This document shows, piece by piece, positions 55,474 to 64,000 of a DNA stretch of 64,000 nucleotides (its first letter is position 1; each line of letters begins with the position of its first letter). Location: positions 5,580,001 through 5,644,000 of the forward strand of contig NC_045128.1 of the NCBI RefSeq assembly GCF_007655135.1. Reading direction: 5' to 3'. The notes beneath the pieces were generated by a model, which saw nothing but the letters and a program-made list of their open reading frames with translations, was not told where the DNA came from and did not search any database. Made by a program: the position numbers and the translations under genes. This DNA is from Punica granatum. Lineage: Eukaryota > Streptophyta > Magnoliopsida > Myrtales > Lythraceae.

Positions 55474-55854
55474 AATAAGCTAAGACAAGTGATAGTAAAA
55501 GAAATTTTTTGCCAATTCTGTTTGAGTCAAATGTGAATTTCACCAAATAATCAGGTTTTCGTCTATGAGATAAATTGCAAAGGCTGACAGGATTAAGAAG
55601 TCATTTAACTATTTATATAGTTAAGTTATAAGCAGTACCCTTTTGCTCGATCGAGTGGTAATAGCAGTAAAGTGTCTATTTTGACATATTTTACCCCCAT
55701 TGCTGTTGCAGGCTTTGAGAAATGAAGAATTCAAAGCAAGCTAATGTTTGAATCCAAACATCGAGACCACATAGAGGCTCTGATTTTCCTTGAAAAGTGC
55801 AACTGTTCAGCTGTTCAGTGTTCACCACTGCGAAAGGCGGATGGATTTCAAATA
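55474..55854. other. No gene; original target-side flank of the LINE
   Basis: Joined to 44800 before the LINE inserted. No coding features are seen. Confidence 0.5.
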
Positions 55855-57130
55855 CTCTCAGGAGCCAATTCATGTCAACGCCTTGTCCCCCCTCCGCAAC
55901 ATTTGTTTGCTCTGCTTAATCATGGATATCGCCATTGTCAATCTTTGTTGTATTGCGGCATCATCTTTCTCTGTTGTATTGGACAAGAACACTATTATGG
56001 TGACAGATCTAGATTCGTAAACTCTAGTCACTCTATAATTTTATGCCCAGAAATATCAATCTCTTTGAACCGATAAATGCACCTATCGCTGCTGGTATGG
56101 TGCTCATCTTTACCGACTCCAAATATAACCTATCCAATTTCTGTAGTTTAGCAAGGGGTTCCTCCTTCAACATGAAATTCACGGACAAAACCAAAGTTAT
56201 TAGATTGATCAAGTCCGCAAGGTTCAGGAAAGTCAGCATTGGTGAGCAATTGTGATATCAATTGAGCTTGACAGAAGCTCAGGGAGGGTCTGAAGAGTCT
56301 GTGTTTGGTTTTAGAGTTGAGTTAAGTTGAATTTTAATTTTAATTTAATTGTAATGATTATTTTGTTGAATTATAAGAAAAAATGTGAAAAAGTAATGAA
56401 TAGTTGAGAGAATTTAATATTAAAAATTGAATTGAGTATAATGGAAGTATATGTGAATTTATGTATGGGTCCCACCTTTTTTACTTTGAAGAGTTAATTT
56501 TTATTGTGTAGTAAGCAGAGTTAAAGTTAGAGTTAAAATTTTAAAATCCAATTGCGAAATCAAACGGAGTAGCTCTCTCAAATGAGTGGTTCGGGGACTT
56601 TGTGCATTCCTCCCAAATATAGGTTTGCCAGATGAAAAAGGCCTTCAATGCCCGCTTAAGGCTCTAAATTAACCCTGTCTCGTTTCAGGACCCTTAAGAA
56701 GGATAAGTTTCCAACTTCAATAGGAACTCCTCCCTCCAATGGACATATCCAGCAGTTCAAGCTTATTAAATTCCCAAGATTACTTGTTAAAGAAGTTATT
56801 TCAGTTGCATTGATCTTGAGCACTTCCATATTAATTAAGACTTTCAATAAAATGAGGCAGTTTTCTTGACTTTGTACATGTATTACAACAAGTTCAGCTC
56901 GAACGATGACTTTAATTGCCCAATGGGGTCTGGGAGTTTTCCTAGTTTTTGACAGGACTCCGTGAGAGTCAGCTCAGATTCACAAGGCTTCCAACTGACT
57001 CTGGAGTTAGATTAAGATGCTGTAAAGATCATTGCTATGCAATAACGGATCTAATTGAACCACTCAACGATTTCTAGAGTCTAACGATATAGAAATTTAA
57101 GACCAAAAGCAACTTATCGGAGTATCACCA
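55855..57130 (-). pseudogene. TNL LRR relic 3 (3' of TNL-4), with MITE
   Basis: The minus strand at 56239-56033 still reads LRR words (LNLADLINLITLVLS, EPLAKLQKLDRLYLESVKMS). Bases 56580-57130 match LRR relic 2 (20880-21450) closely. The relic is interrupted by a ~270-bp MITE at 56301-56570. It is part of the duplicated block containing TNL-4, and old relative to that gene. Confidence 0.75.
56301..56570. mobile_element. Harbinger-type MITE (~270 bp)
   Basis: Left end GTGTTTGGTTTTAGAG; right end in reverse CTCCGTTTGATTTCGCAATTGG. The interior is AT-rich and non-coding. LRR relic 1 (about 1228-1240, 'gaagagtcttgtgctctctc') shows the same place without it. The right end resembles the left end of the Harbinger element at 14904 (GTTTGGTTTCACAATG... 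followed by TTAAAA), so the same transposase type may have moved it. No exact target duplication was fixed. Confidence 0.65.
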
Positions 57131-57257
57131 TTTTGATACTCCAAAAGCAACGTTTTCTTCTGCTCAAGTGATCATGAAAACGAGAGAAAGCGCGCACACG
57201 AAAACGACTTAATTTTGAGATTTATCAATTTATATAATAAATTTAGGTTGGCAGGAT

Positions 57258-60021
57258 TGTATTAGCCTCAGCTGCTTTGAAAGATCGGGTAACTTAAGTG
57301 CCTTGCATTTAAATATGTTCAACTCCCGCAGATTACTCAGTTCCTCTGAGTCCTGAAATTTCCGTGATGCTCTCACAATCTCTCATGTCGAAGAGCTCCA
57401 GCCTCTGCAACTTCGATAGGTTCAGCAACTTCATGAGCGATCTGCAACTGCTTATATCCAACTTTTGCAGCGACTCCAATTCTGCAACCACCTCAATTTC
57501 GCCCAATTGTTCGCAGCCACTTAGGGATAACTTCTCCAAAGAGGGTGGGAGCTTAGGTAAACGTGTGAGCGACCTGCAGCTGTCCATACGTAACCTTTTG
57601 AAGTTGTGCAAACGGTCAAGCCTCTCGAGACCGTCCAGCCTCATTAAAAGGCAGCCAGTTGTATCCAAATCCTTCAGGGACGGGAGATTGCCAAGGCCTT
57701 TGATTTCACTGAGCTTCCTGCACTCCGTAACCCATAATTTCGACAAATTCTTCAAGTTTGAAAGGTCTGGCAACCTCTCAAGTAAGCTGCAGGACTGGAT
57801 AGTCAAAGCTAACAGGCTTGAGGGAAGTATGGGGAGGCTTTTAATTCTGTGGCAATCCCTAATATCAAGATCTTTAAGACGACAGAGAAATGCACCTATC
57901 TCTTCCGGTAAGATAGATACCTTCCCAAAGTACAAAGCCATTTTTTTGAGCTTCCTTAGGCTAGAGACGCTTTCCAGCTCCATGAGATTCCGATTCCAAT
58001 ACAATAGCAACTCTTTAGATTAACCAAGTTCGCGAGGTTCACGGAAGTCAGTGCTGATGAATCTTGAACTGTTAGACTAATTAAGCTAGACGGAAGCTCA
58101 GGGAGGGTCTGAAGATCCGGTTCAGGAGAATCAATGGTATCGAAGCATGAGAGAAGGCTCATACCTGCCGGGAGGCTCTTTAACCTTCCAAATTTCAAGA
58201 CCCTCAAAGAGGATAAACTCAAAATTTCATCGGAAATTATTTGGTATTCTGTTGCCCCAGAGCATCGAGAACTTTGAGCTTCTTTAAGTTTCCTAGGTTA
58301 CCCGGTAAACCACTGACATATGTGTCATCGATCATGAACACTTCCAAATCATGTAGATCTCCAATGAAATCCGGCAACCTTCTGATGTCAGTTCCCGTCA
58401 AGATCAGTTCAACCAATGAGGTTAACTGCCCAATGGAGTTTGGAAGTTCCTTTAGCCCACTATGAGATAACGAGAGTATCCTTAGATTCACGAGGGATCC
58501 AACAGATGCTGGAATTTCATGAAGATTTGTACAACTATCAGCAGATAGAACTTCAAGCTTTTTCATACCTCTCAATATCGGTAATTCTTTGACCCATGTA
58601 TCATCAATAAGAAGCTCGACTAGTGACTCCATGGAACCCAATTGCTCCGGCAACTTCTCCAGACTCCGACATCCCCTCAAATTTAGAAGGATCAGATTCT
58701 TTAGAAGCACTATTGATGGATCAACCCAAACCAACTCCCCGCAGGACTCGAGAATCAAGCTCTCTAAGCTCGGAAATGCTCACGAAATGATATCCTTCTA
58801 GACTGATGGCTTCCACTTTTGATGTTCCCTACAATCATCAAAAACATACGGAAGTGGTTTTCAACAATTTTCATGATCCTAAGGCCGATCTAAAGTACAT
58901 CGAAAATGCCATACCTGTTGTTGCACTAATACATTAAATGCGTCTTCACCGTGCCATAGCCTACTCCGCCATCCTGGTTCTTTATCTTCTTGCTCAACAG
59001 TGCTTCTACCAAGATCTCTGAGTTGATCATGCATCCATATTGTATTATCCTCTCCGATTTTAATCAATGACTTTAGTTGGAGGATCTCGATTCCCACTTC
59101 TGGTGAATATTTAGCATCTTTCCACATGGGAATCACTAGCCTGACGTCCATACCAATGAAAAGGAATGCAATGTCAAGGAATATTTCCTTTTGCTCACGT
59201 TCCAATGACTCGTAACTTATTTTCAACTTATCTCGGACATCAACCATGTCAAGTTTAATTTTCAACTTCTCTATTGTGTAATGCCACATATCCTTCCTTC
59301 CACCATAGACAGATAAATATGATCCCAAAAAACCTCAAGAGCTAGAGGAAGCCGTCCAGTTATGTTCACGATCTGCAATGCTTCTTCGGCCAAGTCAGGT
59401 CTGGGCAACTTATCTCTGAATGCGTGCATGCAGAAGAGCTCTAAAGCATGACTTTCTTCCAGTAATGCGACTTCATACAAATCTTGCACTTTAAATTGAT
59501 CCGAGAGTCCCTTTTCTCTGGTCGTGATGTTGATCCTGCTTCCTCGGCCAAACCAACTAACGTCTGCTGCCAGAGCTTTGAACTGGTTGATGTGGTTGAC
59601 ATCATCGAGAAGAATCAGGACTTTCTTATGGCGAATCCTTTCCCTAAGCACATTGATCCCTTCCTCTACATTAGCATAGGCCTGCTGCTCAAGCCTTAAT
59701 ATGTCGGAGACCAATTGACCCTGAAAATCTTGAAGGCCTCTATGATGCCGGAACATTTATCGGATATCTTTCAGGAAAGAACTTTCAATATTGTCTACGA
59801 TTTGGTTGTAGTCAAACTTGGCTAGAGTTGTCTTCCCTATGCCGCCCATGCCCCAAATCCCGACGACCCGAACATGATCATCTATGCCAACTTCTAACTT
59901 TTTCACAAGTTCTTCTGCAGGATCCTCGATTCCAACTAGGACAGTACCCACTTCCAAGTAAGACTTCTTCAGTTCTCTAATGACCTTTGCAACGACTAAT
60001 TTTATGAACTAACCTTCATGT
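57258..60021 (-). pseudogene. TNL-4: TIR-less NB-LRR pseudogene
   Basis: The NB-ARC exon (60021-58915) has the P-loop GMGGIGKTT, LILLDDVN, GRLPLAL and MHD, but carries TAG at 60009-60011, TAA at 59757-59759 (KDIR*MFRHHRG where TNL-1 has KDIRE), and a frameshift from two extra A's in the A-run 59327-59332. The linker exon and the start of the LRR exon are fused by a deletion near 58775 (GYHF runs straight into LRR sequence). The LRR exon is shifted near 58240, 58018 and 57345. There is no TIR or anchor exon upstream. Lesions differ from those of TNL-2, so the two copies decayed separately after duplication. Confidence 0.87.
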
Positions 60022-60855
60022 CTGCGAAGATGTATTTCGTTGTCACTTGTGCGTATATAGTTAAAAAAAGGCCAATGCATGAAATTAAAAGAAAAGACAA
60101 AATATTGCTGAACTCAATTAATTTTTACGGATTCACTTACCCAAGAAACTTTTGCTACTTTCATATATATATATATATATATATATTTGTACATTTATTC
60201 TATTATCTATCGTCATTTCTGAATATATTCGATTCCAAGCAGATTTTATTTTATGTTGGAATATAAACAACACTAAAAAGGAAAATGTAAGCATTATATT
60301 TATTTAAAAAAATTCTATAATTTTATTTTATATTAAAAAATTCAATACTGGACTTATATATGTTGAATATATATAGTTTGCATGTGTATTTCATATATAC
60401 TAGCCCGTATGATGCATTGATTGTACTTTTTAATGCGAAATGTAAGCAATATTCTGCCTACACAAAAAATAAAATGTAAGCATTATTTTTATCTTTCCAT
60501 ATCTCGTTATCTTGTCAACTTTTATGAGTAAAAGCATACAAATGTATCAAATTAGCTAGAAGAACATCTAGTACTTTAATAGATATTTGTCCACTCATGC
60601 AATTTCGGCTCCATTACATAGTAATAACTTTTTGAATAAAATGTGAACATAGTAAACATAAACTTAAGATGATGTGTTGTTTTGAATGAAAAGTAAAATT
60701 CCATAAAATTTATAAAAATACACTTTGAAAAGTATTAGTTACGTCTAAATTACCAGTACTGATTATACTAATCATGTTAGTTCATTTATTCAAATTAATT
60801 TATACTTTTCCCTATCAATGTCCCTCATTAAATGCACAATTCTCCTTTACATGTG
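60022..60855. other. TNL-4 upstream flank, no gene
   Basis: It matches 24618-25032 and continues past the copy C insertion point into sequence like 28173-28220 ('cctgtcaacttttatgagta'). It contains an (AT)n run near 60163-60186. Confidence 0.65.
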
Positions 60856-62348
60856 TGTCAGCACCCCATTTTGGCTCACCGACTTCCAGACAGAGCAATA
60901 ACAGCAACTCCGGTCACGGGCTTCGCATGTGCAATAGAACAAGGTCCGGAACGCCCAGAGCTACCATGGCCGGTAAGGACAATCACTGAAAGGAGATACA
61001 TCGAATCAAAGAAAGTTTAAATTCATCAGACACACGATTCACATCTCCCACCAATTGCAAGATAGACTCAAGCACTCATACAGAAGATAAATCGGGGTCC
61101 ACTATCAACAGAACGAAGCATTCAGTAGTCACTGGGCACATCAGAATACTTGGTCACGAATCAGAAATCTGTCCCGAGCACATTTAGGGAATCGACCATA
61201 AAGCTCCGGCAAAAATCGAGAATAGTCCAAATGCACGAGCTTAACAGACAGAGCAAAGTTTATTTTGACAGAACAGAGGATGCAGACATCTCCGGCACGT
61301 CAAATATCCCCATAATTTCCATTCAAGTGCAAACTACACATTCAGGGGCAAAAATGTCATTTGCCTCCTAGGGCCAAAATGGTCGTTTCCCCTATTTAGC
61401 AAGGGCAAAATGATCATTTGGCATCAGAAAAACGTCCCTGGATCCACTGTTCTACGAAAAAGACAAAATATGCCAAAACGACCGGAACAGAGCATAGATG
61501 CGGGATCTGCAGACAGAAATAGCCAATTCAATTCTGTTTGACCGAAATGAGCAAAAGTCAACCCTCAACCCTTGGGTAAGGGTAGAATAGTCATTTGGCC
61601 CGAATAAAATACAGAACAAGCAAAAGGAGCAGAACAGTGTGGAAACCACTGAATAAGCACCGGAAACAGTCAATTTCAGTTACGGGCCTCTGACTTGAGC
61701 AAAATTAACCCGAATTTCACGAGACATATAAAATGTCTCAAATTACTCAAACACGATGAATTCTGATCAATTCGATTCATTTTACGTGCACATTTCTCAT
61801 TCAGTGAGCATTCAGTGGACATTCGGTGCAAAAACGTACAATGCACGTAAAATCGCGCCACGAATACCCCGAATTTACTCCTCGAGTCACGCGATCACTC
61901 AAGACAATTCAAGCATTCCCATGAGGCAACTCAAGCACTTCCAAGAGGACAAAGAGGTCAATATTGGGCTCATTTGATTCGATTTTTTACGAACATTGCC
62001 AATTTCCCCGTAACTTGAGCTATGGGACTCGGAATCCCTTCAAACCGAAGCCAGAATTTCACCAATTTTCTTCCAAACCTTGTGGGACACCCTAACTCCT
62101 TTGCTGACCTCCAAACCGTGTGGATCCCACCAAGAGAAGTCGGCAGCCTCCATTCCATCTCCATGGCCGAAATGATCCACTTGCTTACTCTTCCATTCCC
62201 ATTCAAATTCAACTAATGCCAACCCATTGCCAACCAATTTAGATCAGATCTAACACCCCATTCGACCCCTCTTGCACCGGCCATATCAATTTGGAAGGAT
62301 AATTGCACTTAAATCCACTCAATTTTGCAAAATGGCCCTTAATCCTCC

Positions 62349-62360
62349 TCTATAAATACC
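62349..62360 (+). promoter_or_regulatory. TATA-box candidate in the LTR-like region
   Basis: 'ctataaataccc' lies after a C/A-rich upstream stretch, with a CT/CA-rich sequence (cattcactcccaaaacactc) about 50 bases downstream, the usual arrangement of a plant TATA promoter and start region. Confidence 0.45.
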
Positions 62361-62521
62361 CATGGGCATTCTTCATTGAGGAAAAATTTTGCCATCAGCC
62401 ATTCACTCCCAAAACACTCCCAAAATCCTCTCACAGCTCTCCAAAAAAAATTTAGAAATCATTAGCCTTGGTTTCGGATCAAAAGGAGCCAAGATCGTCC
62501 TTCTCAGGTGATTTTCATCCA

Positions 62522-62600
62522 CCGCGCGCTGCCCCGCTCGCCCGCGCGCGCTCCCGCGCATCCGCGCGCTGCTCCACGCTCGCTCGACGCTCGATTGCCC
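62522..62600. repeat. CpG-rich low-complexity island
   Basis: About 80 bases made almost only of 'cgcgcgctgc/cgctcgcccg' words inside otherwise AT-rich DNA, just downstream of the TATA candidate. Frames through it translate as Ala/Arg-rich strings. Confidence 0.7.
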
Positions 62601-64000
62601 TTTCCCGTGCTCGAAGCCGTTCGTTTGCTCTTGCTTGTTCGTGCCGATATTCAAGCAACCTCTTTGCCAATTTTCTTTAAGCCCCGAAGCCAAGTATGCT
62701 TTTCTCCCCGACTTAGAGAAGGCTAGGACTCTTAGTCTTTAGGCATGCGGGGCATAAGGCGGGATTTATTTATTCGCTTGCAAGTTTCATTTATACACTT
62801 TTATTCCGTTATTCCGAACATGTAACGATGTATGCTCGTGGACGAATGCGTGTAACTTATCATGCTTCCTTTATTGCACTGTTGATGCATGAGCCGGTGT
62901 CGTTTTATCGATTCCGCCCGAACGTTTGCATTAAAATACTCGAGATCATCGCGGCATCGGCTACGCTAAAATGAACCATAATATACGAGAAAGGACCAAA
63001 AACTTGAGCAAAGAGATCATTCTCAACTCAAGGGAACTGAGAGATCCCGCAAGCATGCCTTTTAAGGGGCCGGGACATTATTGATTTCCTTAGGTTAACA
63101 AGCGATTTCTTTTCTTCGATTTAGGCTGATTCTCACCGAATCATAGCGAGCATAAACTAAAAGACTTTCACAAAGCCAAGGACAAACACGCAGCAGAAGC
63201 ACATGCACTGGTAATGGACTAATCATGCACGCGACAGAGAACCAAACAGAAGCAATCTAAAACAGACACGCACGCTTCCAAATTGTCTGTCAAGCAAATT
63301 TCAGATAATAACCGGCATAATCACGTAAACTCGGCACAAATACACCGATCCATGCACCGACATGCATTTATCAGTTAGCATATTTTCTGCATTTACTTAC
63401 TGCATGCACTCGTCTGTATTTGTCTGTTATTCGCTGTTTCATCGCAGATCGAGCCTAAATTCATAGGAAATGCTTTGCATGAGGTCCAATGCCCTAAAAT
63501 CATCGATCACGGGTCCAACACCCATGCACACCGAGAGCGCGCAACCCGAATGCGGCATCGGGTCTTGCCTCGACTCAATGTCCCAATCTTAGTGGTGTCT
63601 ATGCGGAAAGACAACTCGGATAGGATAAGTGAGTCGTGGTCAAGACATGACCCAAGAGCTCAACCCATCCTACGACTGTCTCAAGAGTCAAGCGGCTCTT
63701 CTGCTATCCGTCGGTCCGGTCGGACCCAACCCCCGGCTCCCTGAGCCCGCGTTGCATTAATTACGGTTTCGGTCTTTCGAAACTAACGGCGAGCACGAGT
63801 GGAATATTTGGCTTGATGCAAATCGACCGGGTCCAAAACATAGTAACAGTGTCTGTATCTTCATTTATGTAAAGTATGTTTCTGTATTTTCATTCAGTCA
63901 ATGTGAGGACCCGATCGACGAGCAGAAAAGGCCTGAGCGTATTTATCGAATTTACAGTGTCAAAACGGGCAAGGAGTGTGCAACTTAACTCATGCGGTAA

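Larger units (their letters stand above)
60856..64000 (+). mobile_element. LTR-like DNA running off the window
   Basis: It starts TGTCAGCACCCCATTTTGGC; this TG-start, the long non-coding body, and a TATA box (CTATAAATACCC at about 62350) followed by a leader-like stretch fit a long LTR of a Ty3-type element, possibly Tat-like. Neither the end of the LTR nor gag-pol is in the window. Frames such as 62403-62693 and 63475-63744 show no known domain. Confidence 0.4.

Noticed and set aside
1..64000. tRNA or rRNA genes
   Set aside because: I noticed no clover-leaf tRNA or rRNA segments; the short tRNA-complementary words found are retroelement primer sites.

Overview
The window is nuclear DNA of a flowering plant. 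Genes have GT-AG introns, most of the space is transposable elements, and the dominant gene family is TIR-NB-LRR (TNL) immune receptors, which grasses lack, so the source is a dicot. The TNLs resemble the flax L6/M type (N-terminal hydrophobic anchor, TIR, NB-ARC, long LRR). A Myrtales-like species is possible, but that is a guess. All TNL copies lie on the minus strand.

Layout. 1-3.3 kb: relics of an older TNL (LRR and TIR pieces, a MITE). 3.36-7.95 kb: TNL-1, the only copy that assembles into an uninterrupted five-exon gene (1317 aa predicted). 8.0-9.0 kb: two further short open frames encoding hydrophobic-plus-basic segments; one has a splice donor in the same phase as TNL-1 exon 1. 9.3-20.85 kb: two copies (A, B) of a ~3 kb LTR-like repeat; copy B is split by a 4.6 kb PIF/Harbinger transposon carrying transposase and Myb-like genes. 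20.85-24.6 kb: LRR relics and TNL-2, a TIR-less pseudogene. 25.03-28.17 kb: copy C of the LTR-like repeat, with 5-bp target duplications. 30.6-32.9 kb: a solo LTR split by a 1.35 kb mini LTR element. 35.2-38.4 kb: TNL-3, reduced to a TIR-only ORF, with anchor-exon relics upstream; a hAT element carrying ABC1-kinase exons is inserted among them. 39.6-41.6 kb: a compact retroelement of two 975-bp LTRs around 105 bp. 42.0-42.6 kb: C-terminal exons of a Sec14-like (SFH) protein. 44.8-55.46 kb: a full-length L1-type LINE flanked by a 15-bp duplication, with a decayed Tnt1-like copia nested in its 5' region. 55.85-60.5 kb: LRR relics and TNL-4, the duplicate of TNL-2. 60.86 kb to the end: LTR-like, GC-rich DNA that runs out of the window.

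Reading. This is a decaying TNL cluster expanded by segmental duplication and later broken up by transposons. Because the duplicated flanks can be compared with each other, several insertions have visible empty sites. TNL-1 is the likely working receptor: the TIR would act as an NADase, NB-ARC as the nucleotide switch and the LRR as the recognition surface, tethered to a membrane by its first exon. TNL-3 might make a TIR-only protein. TNL-2 and TNL-4 are pseudogenes. The main novelty candidate is the run of alternative membrane-anchor exons upstream of TNL-1, with a second decayed set upstream of TNL-3. All splice sites and functions are read by eye from the sequence.
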